From Melastoma dodecandrum (taxonomy: Eukaryota; Streptophyta; Magnoliopsida; Myrtales; Melastomataceae): 64,000 bases of DNA. The notes beneath the pieces were generated by a model that was not told the DNA's origin, searched no databases, and was given only the letters and a program-made list of their open reading frames with translations. The stretch's first letter is position 1; each line of letters begins with the position of its first letter. A program made the translations under genes and the position numbers. Below are positions 1-9,618 of the stretch, in pieces. The stretch lies in the NCBI GenBank assembly GCA_029817715.1, contig JARUPY010000435.1:27701-91700 (forward strand), read 5' to 3'.

Positions 1-2
1 CC

Positions 3-95
3 GACCTGCTCGGGCGCATGATCGACGTGCAGGACGGCAGCTACGTCAGCCACGTGCCCAAGGCCGTGGTGGTGAAGCTCGATCCCGACCATTGA
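3..95 (+). CDS. C-terminal 30 residues of an unidentified protein (partial)
   Basis: An open frame enters from the left edge and stops with TGA at 93-95, giving 30 residues ending in VVVKLDPDH. It converges on rarA with a 36-nt gap. The fragment is too short for me to assign a family. It is on the opposite strand from the neighbouring housekeeping genes, and the codons are GC-rich and look genuinely coding. No terminator with a U-tract is visible in the gap. Confidence 0.45.
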   Translation, partial: DLLGRMIDVQDGSYVSHVPKAVVVKLDPDH

Positions 96-131
96 GGCCC
101 GGAGCGGCCGGGGCCCGGCTCCGACCCTCCC

Positions 132-1463
132 CTACTCGGTCCCGCGCTCCTTGCGGCGGGCCTGCCACCAGGCCATGCGCCGCGCGATGTCGCGTTCGAA
201 GCCGCGCTCGGTGGGCTGGTAGAGGCTGCGGCGGCCGATGGCCTCGGGCCAGTAGTTCTGGCCCGAGAAGGCGTCCGGCTCGTCGTGATCGTAGCGGTAG
301 CCCTCGCCGTAGCCCTCGCGCTTCATCACCTTGGTGGGCGCGTTGAGGATCGTCTTGGGCGGGAGCACCGATCCATGGTGCTGCGCCAGGGCGGTGGCGG
401 CCTTGAAGGCGGTGTAGACGGCATTGCTCTTGGGCGCCGTCGCGAGATAGACCACGGCCTGGGCGATGGCGAGTTCGCCCTCCGGGCTGCCCAGGAAATC
501 GAAGGCGTCCTTGGCGGCGTTGGCGACGACCAGGGCCTGCGGATCCGCCATGCCGATGTCCTCGGCCGCCATCCGGACGATGCGCCGGGCGAGGAAGAGC
601 CGGTCCTCGCCGGCGTCCAGCATGCGGGCCAGGTAATAGAGCGCCGCATCCGGGTCCGAGCCCCGCACGGCCTTGTGCAGCGCCGAGATGAGGTTGTAGT
701 GCCCGTCCTGGCTCTTGTCGTAGAGCGGCGCCCGGCGCTGCACGATCTCGACGAGCCGGGCCGGATCCAGCGTCTCGCCGCCGCGCGCCGCGCGCCAGAC
801 GTCCTCGGCGAGGTTGAGCAGCGCGCGCCCGTCGCCGTCCGCCATGCCCACGAGCGTGGCGCGCGCCTCGGAGGAGAGCGGCAGCGCCCGCTCCTCGACG
901 GCTTCGGCCCGGGCCAAGAGGTCGCCCAGGGCTTCCGCGTCGAGCGCGCGGAACACCAGCACGCGGGAGCGCGACAGCAGCGCGCCGTTGAGCTCGAAAG
1001 ACGGGTTCTCGGTGGTGGCGCCGACCAGCGTGATCGTGCCGTCCTCCATCACGGGGAGGAAGCCGTCCTGCTGGGCGCGGTTGAAGCGGTGGATCTCGTC
1101 GACGAAGAGCAACGTGCCGCGGCCGGCGCGCCGGCGCGCCCGGGCCTCCTCGAACAGCTTCTTGAGGTCCGCGACGCCCATGAAGATCGCCGAGGCGGCG
1201 ACGAAGTCGAGCCGCGTCGCCCCGGCGAGGAGACGCGCCACCGTGGTCTTGCCGGTGCCGGGCGGCCCCCAGAAGATCAGCGATCCGGGGGCGCCGCCGG
1301 CCAGGAGGCGCGTGAGGGCGCCGTCCGGTCCCACGAGGTGGCCCTGCCCCGCCACCTCGTCGAGACGGCGCGGGCGCAGCCGGTCGGCGAGCGGCCGGGC
1401 CGGGCTTTCGGCGGGCGCGGGCTCCGCCTCGCCCAGGCCGGCACGGGAAAACAGGTCGCTCAT
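132..1463 (-). CDS. rarA: Replication-associated recombination protein A (RarA/MgsA), AAA+ ATPase
   Basis: 443 aa, normal length for RarA, a AAA+ ATPase that acts at stalled or gapped replication forks and interacts with SSB. The Walker A motif GPPGTGKT is at about residues 66-73 and Walker B (LLFVDEIHRF) at about 118-127, followed by the sensor 1 stretch GATTENPSFE. The C-terminal half carries the RarA oligomerisation region (the YDKSQDGHYNLISALHKAVRGSDPDA area). It lies 30 nt downstream of degP on the same strand; degP-rarA after rplQ is a common alphaproteobacterial arrangement. The start is the only good ATG before the N-terminal LFSRAGL segment. Confidence 0.95.
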   Translation of the reverse strand: MSDLFSRAGLGEAEPAPAESPARPLADRLRPRRLDEVAGQGHLVGPDGALTRLLAGGAPGSLIFWGPPGTGKTTVARLLAGATRLDFVAASAIFMGVADLKKLFEEARARRRAGRGTLLFVDEIHRFNRAQQDGFLPVMEDGTITLVGATTENPSFELNGALLSRSRVLVFRALDAEALGDLLARAEAVEERALPLSSEARATLVGMADGDGRALLNLAEDVWRAARGGETLDPARLVEIVQRRAPLYDKSQDGHYNLISALHKAVRGSDPDAALYYLARMLDAGEDRLFLARRIVRMAAEDIGMADPQALVVANAAKDAFDFLGSPEGELAIAQAVVYLATAPKSNAVYTAFKAATALAQHHGSVLPPKTILNAPTKVMKREGYGEGYRYDHDEPDAFSGQNYWPEAIGRRSLYQPTERGFERDIARRMAWWQARRKERGTE

Positions 1464-1493
1464 CGCCGGGCCGCCTCCTCGCCGCGCGACGCC

Positions 1494-2256
1494 TCAGCCC
1501 CCGAGTTCGGAGTCGATGATCTGGCCGCCCCGATCGATGGTGACGTGCCAGAAATCCTGGTGGCTGGCGGTCGCCTTCTCGAACTGGCGCGTGTTGGTGA
1601 TCTTGGCGCGGCCGAGCCCCAGGATGACGTCGCCCTTCTGGATGCCCGTCATGGCGGCGGTGGAATTGTCCCCTACGGCCGTGACGACGATGCCCTGGCG
1701 CACGCCGTTGAGCTGCAGGTCGTCGGCGACCGCCGGGGAATAATTGACCACGGTGGCGCCCGAGAAGGGCGAATCATTGTCCAGCGTCACGGCGTCCCGC
1801 GCGGGCGTCTCGGGGGCCGCCATGAGCTTCATGCTCAGGTGCTGCGTCTGCGACCCCCGCCGGACCGTGAGGTCGACGCTGCCCCCCAGGGGCTTGGTGG
1901 CGATGCGGTAACCGAAGGCGTCGGGGTCGTCCACCGGGGCACCGTCCACCGCCGTGATGACGTCGCCGCGCTTCAGCCCCGCCGCCTCGGCGGGGCTGCC
2001 GTCGACGAAGTCGGACACCAGCACGCCGGCCGGGCGTTCGAGCCCCAGGGCCTCGCCCATGTCGCGCGTGATGCCCTGCAGGCTGGCGCCGAGCCAGGGC
2101 CGCCGTACCCGCGCCGCCCCCGACTGCGCGGCCGTGATGACGCTTTTGACCATGTTGGCCGGGATGGCGAAGCCGATGCCCACGCTGCCGCCCGACTGCG
2201 AATAGATGGCGGAATTGATGCCGATCAGCCGGCCCTTCATGTCGACCAGGGCGCCG

Positions 2257-2288
<32 letters not shown>

Positions 2289-2906
2289 CTGCACGAAATA
2301 CTGGTAGGCGCTCTTGCCGATCTGGCTCCGCGCGAGGCCCGATACGATGCCCTGCGTCACGGTCTGGCCGACGCCGTAGGGGTCGCCGACCGCCAGCACG
2401 ATGTCGCCGACCTCGAGCGCGTCGGAATCGCCGAGCTCCATCACGGGCAGGTCCTTGGCGCCCTTCAGCCGGAGCACCGCCAGATCGGTCCGCTCGTCCC
2501 GCAGCACGATGTCGGCCGGATATTCGCGCTTGTCCGACATCGCGACGCGGACATCGGTCATGCCCTCGATCACGTGGTAGTTGGTGATCACGAGACCCGA
2601 CGCGTCCACGATCACCCCCGAGCCGAGCGACTGGGCGCTGGGATTGCCGGGCCGGTCGTGGCCGCCGAAGAACTGCCGGAAGATCGGATCGTCGAGCAGG
2701 CTGTTGCGCGGCCGCTTCTCGACCCGCGACGCGTAGACGTTGACCACTGCGGGGGCCACGCGCTTCACCACGGGGGCGAAGGAGAGCACGACGTCGCCCC
2801 TGGCCATGGGCACCTGCCGCTCCTCGGCGCGAGCGGCCGAGAGCGGGGCGACGAGCGTCAACGCCAGGGCGACCGACAGGGAGGCAGCGCGGGAGCGGAT
2901 CGGCAT
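1494..2906 (-). CDS. degP: Periplasmic serine protease, DegP/HtrA family
   Basis: HtrA-type protease and chaperone for misfolded envelope proteins, exported by a Sec signal peptide (MPIRSRAAS..., hydrophobic core, AARA cleavage-like site near residue 27). From the chosen start (470 aa), the catalytic triad is His111 (TNYHVIEG), Asp141 (RTDLAV) and Ser216 (GNSGGAL). Two PDZ domains follow, around residues 260-350 and 380-465. In-frame ATGs also occur at 2918 and 2924 and the frame is open to 2993. I chose 2906 because a GAGG lies 12 nt upstream and the signal peptide is compact, so the start is uncertain by a few codons. It is separated from rplQ by a terminator, so it is probably transcribed separately from the ribosomal operon. 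Confidence 0.92.
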
Positions 2907-3010
2907 CAAGGCGGACATCCTCATCGAAGCGACGTGTTCCACGTCAGTTATGGCGTCGCGGCGGGTTGCGAAACCCCCGCACGCCACGCCCATGCCGGCG
3001 CGCCGGGCAT

Positions 3011-3043
3011 AAAAAAGGGCCGGCGGCTTGCGCCCCGGCCCTT
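3011..3043 (-). terminator. Intrinsic terminator of the alpha operon after rplQ
   Basis: A 9-bp stem (AAGGGCCGG at 3015-3023 pairing with 3035-3043, 11-nt loop) is followed on the minus strand by a U-tract from the A-run at 3011-3016. It sits 24 nt past the rplQ stop codon and marks the end of the long S10-spc-alpha transcription unit, separating it from degP. Confidence 0.85.
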
Positions 3044-3066
3044 CCCGATCCGTCGGACGGCGCCGA

Positions 3067-3486
3067 TCAGGCGGCGTCGGTCTCGGGCGCGGCGGTATAC
3101 TTGCCGAGCGAGGAGCCCTTGGCGTCCACGTCGCGGTCGACGAACTCGATGACCGCCAGGGGCGCGTTGTCGCCGTAGCGGAAGCCCGCCTTCAGCACGC
3201 GCGTGTAGCCGCCCTGGCGATCCTTGTAGCGCGGGCCGATGACGTCGAAGAGCTTCTTGACGATGGCGGGCTGGCGGACCTCGGCCATGGCCATGCGGCG
3301 GGCGTGGAGGTCGCCGCGCTTGCCCAGGGTCACGAGCTTCTCGACCACGGGACGCAGGTCCTTGGCCTTGGGCAGCGTCGTGACGATCTGCTCGTGGTGG
3401 ATGAGGTTCGCGCACATGTTGGCGAACATGGCCTTGCGGTGTTCGGCGGTGCGGCCGAAGCGGCGCTTCTTGTGACCGTGGTACAT
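3067..3486 (-). CDS. rplQ: 50S ribosomal protein L17
   Basis: 139 aa. The N-terminus [20 protein letters not shown] is close to the canonical L17 start, and L17 lies near the peptide exit tunnel of the large subunit. It is the last gene of the alpha operon, 83 nt downstream of rpoA, with a strong terminator immediately after it. The C-terminus has a short alphaproteobacterial extension ([15 protein letters not shown]). Confidence 0.97.
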   Translation of the reverse strand: MYHGHKKRRFGRTAEHRKAMFANMCANLIHHEQIVTTLPKAKDLRPVVEKLVTLGKRGDLHARRMAMAEVRQPAIVKKLFDVIGPRYKDRQGGYTRVLKAGFRYGDNAPLAVIEFVDRDVDAKGSSLGKYTAAPETDAA

Positions 3487-3543
3487 GAGTGGCTCCTTCA
3501 GTTGTTATGCGGCCGCCGTGCCAAGGAACGGCCGCTCTCTTGC

Positions 3544-3564
3544 GACGGGCCGTCGCGGCCCGTC
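3544..3564 (-). other. Intergenic hairpin between rpoA and rplQ
   Basis: An 8-bp perfect inverted repeat (GACGGGCC / GGCCCGTC) with a 5-nt loop begins 6 nt after the rpoA stop. There is no U-tract, so it is more likely an mRNA 3'-end or processing structure, or an attenuator, than a full terminator. Confidence 0.55.
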
Positions 3565-3569
3565 AAAGC

Positions 3570-4595
3570 TCAGTAATGCTCTTCGAACCGCTTGGCGAGT
3601 TCGTCGATGTTCTCCGGCGGCCAGCCGGAAATCTCCATGCCGAGGTGCAGGCCCATCTGGGCGAGCACTTCCTTGATCTCGTTCAGCGACTTGCGGCCGA
3701 AGTTCGGGGTCCGGAGCATTTCGGCCTCCGACTTCTGGATCAGGTCGCCGATGTAGACGATGTTGTCGTTCTTCAGGCAATTGGCCGAGCGGACCGACAG
3801 TTCCAGCTCGTCCACCTTCTTGAGCAGCGCCGGGTTGAAGGCCAGCTCGGGGATCGAGGCCGAAACCTCCTCGCGGCGAGGCTCCTCGAAATTGACGAAG
3901 ACGTTGAGCTGGTCCTGGAGGATGCGCGCCGAATAGGCGACCGCGTCCTCGGGGCTGATGCCGCCGTTGGTCTCCACCGTCATGGTGAGCTTGTCGTAGT
4001 CGAGGATCTGGCCCGCGCGGGTGTTCTCGACCCGGTAGGACACCTTCTTGACGGGCGAATAGAGGCTGTCGACCGGGATGAGGCCGATCGGCGCGTCCTC
4101 GTTACGGTTGCGGTCGGCCGGCACGTAGCCCTTGCCGGTGTTGACGGTGAATTCCATGCGGATCTCCGCGCCCTCGTCGAGCGTGCAGATCACCAGCTCG
4201 GGGTTCAGCACCGTCACGTCGTTGACGACCTGGATGTCGCCCGCCTTAACGGCGCCCGGGCCGGACTTCTTGAGGACCATGCGCTTGGGGCCCTCGCCCA
4301 CCATCTTGATCGAGATGTCCTTGATGTTGAGGACGATGTCGGTCACGTCCTCGCGGACGCCCGGGATGGAGGAGAATTCGTGCAGCACGCCGTCGATCTG
4401 CACGGCCGTGACGGCCGCGCCCTGCAGCGACGACAGCAGGATGCGGCGGACGGCGTTGCCCAAGGTCATGCCGAAGCCGCGCTCGAGCGGCTCGGCCACG
4501 ACGGTGGCGACGCGCTTGGCGTCGTCGCCCAACTGAACCTCGAGCTTGTTGGGCTTGATGAGGTCCTGCCAGTTCTTCGAGATCACGGTGGTCAT
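3570..4595 (-). CDS. rpoA: DNA-directed RNA polymerase subunit alpha
   Basis: 341 aa from the ATG at 4595 ([12 protein letters not shown]...), preceded by GGAAAG; the frame is open further upstream but that part has no family similarity. The N-terminal domain, which dimerises and assembles the polymerase ([23 protein letters not shown]), is followed by the C-terminal domain that contacts UP elements and activators ([39 protein letters not shown] region). It sits in the usual alphaproteobacterial order rpsM-rpsK-rpoA-rplQ. Confidence 0.97.
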   Translation of the reverse strand: MTTVISKNWQDLIKPNKLEVQLGDDAKRVATVVAEPLERGFGMTLGNAVRRILLSSLQGAAVTAVQIDGVLHEFSSIPGVREDVTDIVLNIKDISIKMVGEGPKRMVLKKSGPGAVKAGDIQVVNDVTVLNPELVICTLDEGAEIRMEFTVNTGKGYVPADRNRNEDAPIGLIPVDSLYSPVKKVSYRVENTRAGQILDYDKLTMTVETNGGISPEDAVAYSARILQDQLNVFVNFEEPRREEVSASIPELAFNPALLKKVDELELSVRSANCLKNDNIVYIGDLIQKSEAEMLRTPNFGRKSLNEIKEVLAQMGLHLGMEISGWPPENIDELAKRFEEHY

Positions 4596-4766
4596 GGGCG
4601 AACTTTCCGGGGCTCGGGCCGGCCGGCGATGGCGGCGGGCTGCGGCCTGTAAGGTGGACACCTTGGCGGAGCGGGAAGCATGACGGCTCCCCCTCGGCGA
4701 AGGCGCCCGCGGTGTCGGGTGGGCCGCGGCGCGGCTGGCGCCGGCGCGGCCGGCGAAACGCGAAGA

Positions 4767-4793
4767 GGGGCAGCACCGCGCGGATGCCGCCCC
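4767..4793 (-). other. Intergenic hairpin between rpsK and rpoA
   Basis: A 9-bp stem (one G-U pair on the minus-strand RNA) lies 22 nt after the rpsK stop in a 219-nt gap, which is unusually long inside an alpha operon. No convincing U-tract follows. The rest of the gap (4596-4766) shows no gene. Confidence 0.45.
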
Positions 4794-4814
4794 GCCCCGA
4801 AGCGGTGGATCAGG

Positions 4815-5204
4815 TCAGACGCGGCGACGCTTGCGCGGGCGGCATCCGTTGTGCGGGATCGGTGTGACGTCGCGGATCGACGTCACCGTGAAGCCCGAGG
4901 CCTGGATGGCGCGCAAAGCCGACTCGCGCCCCGAACCCGGGCCCGACACTTCGACCTCGAGCAGGCGCATGCCGTGCTCGGCGGCCTTCCGGGCCGCGTC
5001 CTCGGCGGCCATCTGGGCCGCATAGGGGGTCGACTTGCGGGAACCCTTGAACCCCATGGTGCCGGCGGACGACCACGAGATGGTGTTGCCCTGCGCGTCC
5101 GTGATGGTGATCATCGTGTTGTTGAACGTCGAGTTCACGTGGGCGATGCCCGACGCGATGTTCTTGCGTTCACGACGGCGGACGCGATTTGCCTCTTTTG
5201 CCAT
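4815..5204 (-). CDS. rpsK: 30S ribosomal protein S11
   Basis: 129 aa, usual length. The conserved core ([21 protein letters not shown]) and the C-terminal [20 protein letters not shown] are intact. S11 sits on the platform of the small subunit near the mRNA exit. It is 100 nt downstream of rpsM and 219 nt upstream of rpoA. Confidence 0.97.
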   Translation of the reverse strand: MAKEANRVRRRERKNIASGIAHVNSTFNNTMITITDAQGNTISWSSAGTMGFKGSRKSTPYAAQMAAEDAARKAAEHGMRLLEVEVSGPGSGRESALRAIQASGFTVTSIRDVTPIPHNGCRPRKRRRV

Positions 5205-5304
5205 AATATCCAGTCCTGGTCCTTCAAGCGCGCCCGTGATGCCAGGCGCTCGGGAAAAATCGCGGTCGATGCCCGGGTGGCGCCGAAACGCCCCGGGATG
5301 CGGC

Positions 5305-5673
5305 TTACTTCTTCTTGCCGGCGATCGGCTTGGCCTTGCCCTTGCGGGTGCGCGCGTTGGTGTGCGTGCGCTGGCCGCGGACCGGGAGGCCCTTGCGATG
5401 GCGGAGGCCGCGATAGCAGGCCAGGTCCATCAGCCGCTTGATGTTCATCGCGTTCTCGCGGCGCAGGTCGCCCTCCACGAGATAGTCGCGGTCGATCGTC
5501 TCGCGGATCTGCAGGACCTCGGCGTCGCTGAGCTGGGCGACGCGGCGCTCGGCCGGGATCGACACCTTCTCGCAGATCTCCTGGGCCTTCTTCGAGCCGA
5601 TGCCGTGGATGTACTGAAGCGCGATCACCACGCGCTTGTTGGTCGGGATATTGACGCCAGCGATACGGGCCAC
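5305..5673 (-). CDS. rpsM: 30S ribosomal protein S13
   Basis: 122 aa. It starts [19 protein letters not shown] and ends with the basic [12 protein letters not shown] tail that contacts the P-site tRNA. The helix-two-turn-helix and the [25 protein letters not shown] segment are complete. S13 forms the intersubunit bridge at the head of the 30S subunit. It is 162 nt downstream of adk. Confidence 0.97.
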   Translation of the reverse strand: MARIAGVNIPTNKRVVIALQYIHGIGSKKAQEICEKVSIPAERRVAQLSDAEVLQIRETIDRDYLVEGDLRRENAMNIKRLMDLACYRGLRHRKGLPVRGQRTHTNARTRKGKAKPIAGKKK

Positions 5674-5744
5674 GTGTCATCTCCATGCGCCGGGCACCGC
5701 CGTGCCGAATGACGCTGTTCCTAGAATGCGGCCAACGATGAAAG

Positions 5745-5772
5745 GCCGGGTCCCCGCGTGGGACGACCCGGC
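5745..5772 (-). other. Intergenic hairpin between adk and rpsM
   Basis: GCCGGGTC (5745-5752) pairs with GACCCGGC (5765-5772), with a further short internal pairing (TCCC/GGGA) in the loop. It lies about 63 nt after the adk stop in a 162-nt gap. On the minus strand it is followed by CTTTCATC, a weak U-tract at best. Confidence 0.5.
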
Positions 5773-5835
5773 GCCGCAATGTCGAAGGCTCGCGAGGGTG
5801 CCTTAGCGGCTTCCCGGCGGATCGTCAAGGATCGG

Positions 5836-6447
5836 TTATTGCGCCGCCACCGCGGGTTCCGCCCCGTCGAGGCCGAGGGCGCGGTCGATGGCATCCGCCA
5901 CCTCGCCGATCGACGCCATGCCGTCGATCGGCTTCAGGCGATCCGTCTGGGCGTAATAGGCCGAGACCGGCGCGGTCTGCTCCTTGTAGGCTTCGAGCCG
6001 CCTGGCCAGCACCTCCGGCTTGTCGTCCGGCCGCACGGTGCCGCCGGCGGCTTCCGTCTCGGCGGCGCGCTTCTCGATGCGGGCCACGAGCGCGGCGGGG
6101 TCGACCACCAGTTCGAGGATGGCGTCGAGCTGGAGGCCGCGGTGTTCCAGGGCGAGGTCGAGCGCCTCGGCCTGGGCCACGGTGCGCGGGAACCCGTCGA
6201 GGATGAAGCCCTTCGCGGCGTCGGGCTCCATGAAGCGCTCCGCCACGATGCCGACCACGACGGCATCCGACACGAGGCCGCCCGATTCCATCACGGCCTT
6301 GGCCTTGAGGCCGACCGGCGTGCCGGCCTTCACCGCCGCGCGCAGCATGTCGCCGGTCGACAGCTGCGGGATGCCGTGGCGCTGCATCAGCCGCGCCGCC
6401 TGCGTCCCCTTGCCCGCGCCGGGTGGACCCAGAAACACTATCCTCAT
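5836..6447 (-). CDS. adk: Adenylate kinase
   Basis: 203 aa. It catalyses ATP + AMP to 2 ADP in the cytoplasm. The P-loop [10 protein letters not shown] is at residues 7-16, the AMP-binding segment [11 protein letters not shown] follows, and the [11 protein letters not shown] motif is present. The LID is the short form: there is no zinc-binding Cys4 insertion, only the region around [20 protein letters not shown]. The ATG overlaps the secY stop (ATGA, 4 nt), so translation is likely coupled. adk directly after secY is normal in alphaproteobacteria. Confidence 0.97.
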   Translation of the reverse strand: MRIVFLGPPGAGKGTQAARLMQRHGIPQLSTGDMLRAAVKAGTPVGLKAKAVMESGGLVSDAVVVGIVAERFMEPDAAKGFILDGFPRTVAQAEALDLALEHRGLQLDAILELVVDPAALVARIEKRAAETEAAGGTVRPDDKPEVLARRLEAYKEQTAPVSAYYAQTDRLKPIDGMASIGEVADAIDRALGLDGAEPAVAAQ

Positions 6448-7781
6448 CGCTTCTTCCCTCTGAGCCGCGACTTCTTGATCAGGCTCTCGTATTGTTGGGC
6501 CTGCAGATGGCCGTGAACCTGGGCGACGGTGTCCATGGTCACGCTCACGACGATCAGCAGCGACGTCCCGCCGAAATAGAACGGCAGCGCCGCGTAGGAG
6601 ATCAGAAGCTCGGGCAGAAGGCAAATGATGGCGAGGTAGGCGGCGCCCAGAACCGTGATGCGCGTCAGGATCGTGTCGATGAACTGGGCGGTCCGCTCGC
6701 CCGGGCGCACGCCCGGCACGAACCCGCCATGCTTGCGGAGGTTGTCGGCCGTCTCGACCGGGTTGAACACCACCGCGGTGTAGAAGAAGGCGAAGAACAC
6801 GATGAGGAAGAGGTAGAGCAGGATGTAGGCGGGCCGGCCGTGGCCGATGAAGCTCGTCACGGTGGCGAGCCAGCCGCCGCCGTTGCCGTTCATCTGGGTG
6901 AAATTCGCCACCGTGGTGGGCAGCAGCAGCAGCGAGGAGGCGAAGATCGGCGGGATCACGCCCGAGGTATTGAGCTTCAGCGGCAGGAACGAGGTCTGGC
7001 CCTCGAACATGCGGTTGCCGACCTGTCGCTTCGGATAGGTGATGAGCACCCGGCGTTGTGCCCGTTCCATGAAGACGATGAAGGCGATCGTGGCGATGGC
7101 CACCACCACGATGGCGAGGATCAGCACGGTCGAGATGGCGCCCTGGCGGCCGAGTTCGAGCGTGTGCCCGATGGCGGCCGGGAAGGCCGCGATGATGCCG
7201 GCGAAGATGATCAGCGACGAGCCGTTGCCGATGCCCCGCGACGTGATCTGCTCGCCGAGCCACATCAGGAACATCGTCCCGCCCATCAGCGTGATCACGC
7301 AGCCGATGCGAAAGAACAGCCCAGGATCGGTGACGACGCCGGCCTGCCCTTCGAGGCCCACCGAGATACCGTAGGCCTGGAAGGCCGCCAGCACCACGGT
7401 CAGGTAGCGGGTATATTGGTTGATGACCTTGCGGCCGGCCTCGCCCTCCTTCTTCAGCGTCTCCAGCGAGGGCACGACCGACGTCATGAGCTGGATGATG
7501 ATGGAGGCCGAGATATAGGGCATGATGTTCAGGGCGAAGATCGCCATGCGCTGCACGGCGCCGCCCGAGAACATGTTGAAGAGCTCGAGCACGCCCTGCT
7601 TCTGGCCGGAGAAATTGGCCTCGAAGGCGGCCGGGTCGATGCCGGGCAGCGGGATGTAGGTCCCGAGCCGGTAGACCATCAGGGCGCCCAGCGTGAACCA
7701 GATGCGCTTCTTGAGCTCCTGCGCCTTGCCGATCGAGGCGAAGTTGATGTTCGCTGCGAGCTGTTCCGCTGCCGACGCCAT
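6444..7781 (-). CDS. secY: Preprotein translocase subunit SecY
   Basis: 445 aa from the ATG at 7781, which has GGAG upstream. SecY is the ten-helix channel of the Sec translocon in the inner membrane and works with SecE, also encoded here. Visible landmarks are the N-terminal [26 protein letters not shown], the plug region, successive hydrophobic helices, and the cytoplasmic loop [26 protein letters not shown]. It is preceded by a long gap (7782-8143) with two strong hairpins, so it may be expressed separately from rplO. Confidence 0.96.
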   Translation of the reverse strand: MASAAEQLAANINFASIGKAQELKKRIWFTLGALMVYRLGTYIPLPGIDPAAFEANFSGQKQGVLELFNMFSGGAVQRMAIFALNIMPYISASIIIQLMTSVVPSLETLKKEGEAGRKVINQYTRYLTVVLAAFQAYGISVGLEGQAGVVTDPGLFFRIGCVITLMGGTMFLMWLGEQITSRGIGNGSSLIIFAGIIAAFPAAIGHTLELGRQGAISTVLILAIVVVAIATIAFIVFMERAQRRVLITYPKRQVGNRMFEGQTSFLPLKLNTSGVIPPIFASSLLLLPTTVANFTQMNGNGGGWLATVTSFIGHGRPAYILLYLFLIVFFAFFYTAVVFNPVETADNLRKHGGFVPGVRPGERTAQFIDTILTRITVLGAAYLAIICLLPELLISYAALPFYFGGTSLLIVVSVTMDTVAQVHGHLQAQQYESLIKKSRLRGKKR

Positions 7782-7852
7782 ACATGTGCTCCAAGGGACT
7801 GCCGCCCGAGCGCTTCCGCCTGCGGCGTCGATGCTCCGGCTCTTCGTGATCG

Positions 7853-7898
7853 GCAGCATCGGGATCGGGCCGCCGCGGCGGCCCGATCCCGATGCTGC
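7853..7898. repeat. 46-bp perfect palindrome upstream of secY
   Basis: Two 23-nt arms beginning GCAGCATCGGGATCGGGCCG are exact reverse complements with no spacer (centre between 7875 and 7876). It starts 72 nt upstream of the secY start codon. No U-tract lies on either side. RNA from either strand would form a very stable hairpin and the DNA could extrude a cruciform. The remainder of 7782-8143 shows no gene. Confidence 0.9.
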
Positions 7899-8051
7899 TC
7901 CGTCGCACGCCTGTCGCGACGATCCTTAGCGCGGATGTCCCGCGCGGCGGAAGGGGCCGGGCGGGGCGAAACGCGGGCCCCGGCTATCATGAAAGCCCAT
8001 CGCGGCCCTGTCGAGGCGAAGATCGGCGCGCGCCGGGCCCCGCCCCATAAA

Positions 8052-8089
8052 GCGACAGGGTGGTCGGCTCTCCGCCGCCACCCTGTCGC
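8052..8089 (-). terminator. Possible terminator or attenuator after rplO
   Basis: A 12-bp perfect stem (GCGACAGGGTGG at 8052-8063 with 8078-8089; 14-nt loop) begins 54 nt after the rplO stop. On the minus strand the stem is followed by TTTATGGGG, a short U-rich tail. It could partly separate rplO from the secY-adk-rpsM-rpsK-rpoA-rplQ section. Confidence 0.5.
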
Positions 8090-8143
8090 AGGTCGTCAAT
8101 CGGACGGGAGGGCCGCCCTGCCCCGCCGGTGCGGGGCTGGAGG

Positions 8144-8629
8144 TCACGCCTCCGCGGCGGCCTCGGCCTTGGGCTCGCGTAGAACCTTGACGGTGCCGCC
8201 GGCCGCCTCGATGGCGGCGATCGCCGACTTCGACGCCAGGGCGACCTCGAAGTCGAGCTTCGCCGTGATCTCGCCGGCGCCCAGGATCTTCACGCCGTCC
8301 CGCGCCTTGGCGCAGAGGCCGGCCGCCACCAGGGTCTCGATCGTGATCGAGCCCGCCTGGAGCTTGCCCTCGTCGATCGCCTTCTGGATGCGGCCGACGT
8401 TGATCTCGTTGTAGTCGAGGCGGAAGATGTTGGTGAAGCCGCGCTTCGGCAGGCGGCGATGCAGCGGCATCTGACCGCCCTCGAAGCCCTTGATGCGCAC
8501 GCCGGTCCGGGCCTTCTGGCCCTTCACGCCGCGGCCGCCGGTCTTGCCCTTGCCCGAGCCGATGCCGCGGCCGACCCGCATGCGGGGCTTGGCGGCGCCT
8601 TCGTTGTCCCTGATCTCGTTGAGTTGCAT
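8144..8629 (-). CDS. rplO: 50S ribosomal protein L15
   Basis: 161 aa from the ATG at 8629, which has GGAGCGAT upstream. The Gly/Arg/Lys-rich N-terminal extension ([20 protein letters not shown]) that penetrates 23S rRNA is present, followed by the globular domain and an Ala/Glu-rich tail (KAEAAAEA). It is 11 nt downstream of rpmD. Confidence 0.97.
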   Translation of the reverse strand: MQLNEIRDNEGAAKPRMRVGRGIGSGKGKTGGRGVKGQKARTGVRIKGFEGGQMPLHRRLPKRGFTNIFRLDYNEINVGRIQKAIDEGKLQAGSITIETLVAAGLCAKARDGVKILGAGEITAKLDFEVALASKSAIAAIEAAGGTVKVLREPKAEAAAEA

Positions 8630-8640
8630 GGGATCGCTCC

Positions 8641-8838
8641 TCACTCGCCGTCGACGACGCGGACGAGGTGGGCGACGCTCGCCACCATGCCACGGGTCGA
8701 AGGGTTGTCGATCAGCGACGAGCGGCGGCCGATCTTGTTGAGGCCGAGCGCCACCAGCGTCTGGCGCTGCTTGGCGGGGCGGCCGATGGGGCTCTTCGTC
8801 TGCTCGACGACGAACTTGGTCTCGTTCTGAGAGGTCAT
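8641..8838 (-). CDS. rpmD: 50S ribosomal protein L30
   Basis: 65 aa, typical of bacterial L30, with the [25 protein letters not shown] signature. It lies between rpsE (14 nt) and rplO (11 nt) as in most spc operons. Confidence 0.96.
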   Translation of the reverse strand: MTSQNETKFVVEQTKSPIGRPAKQRQTLVALGLNKIGRRSSLIDNPSTRGMVASVAHLVRVVDGE

Positions 8839-8852
8839 GTCAGTCCTCCCGA

Positions 8853-9407
8853 TCAGGCGTCGACGGCGTCCGCATCCACGCCCTGACGGCGCGACTGCAG
8901 GGTGGACACCTTGATGTTGCGGCGCGCCGCGACCTGGCGGGGCGAGTCCTCGTGGATCAGCGCGTCGAACGTGGCGCGGATCATGTTGTAGGGGTTCGAC
9001 GACCCCTGGCTCTTGGCGACGACGTCGTGGACGCCGAGCGACTCGAACACCGCGCGCATCGGACCGCCGGCGATGATGCCGGTGCCTGCAGGCGCTGCGC
9101 GCAGCAGCACGCGGCCGGCGCCGTGACGCCCATTGACGTCGTGGTGCAGCGTGCGGCCCTCGCGCAGCGGCACGCGCACGACGCCGCGCTTGGCGGCCTC
9201 GGTCGCCTTGCGGATCGCTTCCGGCACTTCGCGCGCCTTGCCGTGGCCGTAGCCGACGCGGCCCTTCTGGTCGCCGACGACGACGAGCGCGGCGAAGCCG
9301 AAGCGCCGTCCGCCCTTCACGACCTTGGCGACGCGGTTGATGTGGACGAGCTTGTCCACGAATTCGTTGTCGCGATCCTCGCGGTCGCGCTCTCTTTCAC
9401 GAGCCAT
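8853..9407 (-). CDS. rpsE: 30S ribosomal protein S5
   Basis: 184 aa. S5 contributes to decoding accuracy and the mRNA entry helicase site. The N-terminal double-stranded RNA-binding domain ([20 protein letters not shown]...) and the C-terminal domain ([15 protein letters not shown]...) are intact. The very acidic/basic start [16 protein letters not shown] is typical of alphaproteobacteria. It lies 209 nt downstream of rplR across a hairpin-containing gap. Confidence 0.97.
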   Translation of the reverse strand: MARERERDREDRDNEFVDKLVHINRVAKVVKGGRRFGFAALVVVGDQKGRVGYGHGKAREVPEAIRKATEAAKRGVVRVPLREGRTLHHDVNGRHGAGRVLLRAAPAGTGIIAGGPMRAVFESLGVHDVVAKSQGSSNPYNMIRATFDALIHEDSPRQVAARRNIKVSTLQSRRQGVDADAVDA

Positions 9408-9485
9408 CGATCTCTGTCCGTCACTGACGCGGCGACCTCTCGTCGAAGCCCACCGCTCGCTGGGATGATTGCGGGATAAGCGAAA

Positions 9486-9516
9486 GCGCGGGGATGCGGA
9501 AGGATCCGCCCCGCGC
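9486..9516 (-). other. Intergenic hairpin upstream of rpsE
   Basis: A two-part stem: outer GCGCGGG/CCCGCGC (7 bp), a GAT bulge, inner GCGGA/TCCGC (5 bp), loop AGGA. It is the second structure in the 209-nt rplR-rpsE gap, about 80 nt before the rpsE start codon. Confidence 0.5.
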
Positions 9517-9593
9517 CAGCCGCCACCTGCAAGGGAACGGTCCGTTCTCTAGACGACGCTGGCGTCGCCCGCAAGCCGGACCGTCGGGGTCTT

Positions 9594-9618
9594 GATCCTC
9601 TCCGGAGCGGAGAGGATC
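9594..9618 (-). other. Hairpin overlapping the rplR stop codon
   Basis: An 11-bp perfect stem (GATCCTCTCCG / CGGAGAGGATC) with a 3-nt loop. Its base includes two bases of the rplR TGA (9617-9619). No U-tract follows. Such a structure could protect the 3' end of an rplR transcript or be an RNase III target. Confidence 0.6.

Noticed and set aside
285..3152. Very long open frame on the plus strand opposite degP and rarA
   Set aside because: It is antisense to two well-supported genes. It is His/Arg/Gly/Ala/Asp-rich as expected from reverse-complemented GC-rich codons and matches no family. Similar shadows occur opposite rpoB (31117-34731), rpoC (26269-28983) and ptsP (46937-49438).
5836..7908. 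A single minus-strand open frame apparently fusing adk to ~480 upstream residues
   Set aside because: The upstream part is an out-of-frame reading of secY. adk has its own ATG overlapping the secY stop, so there is no fusion protein.
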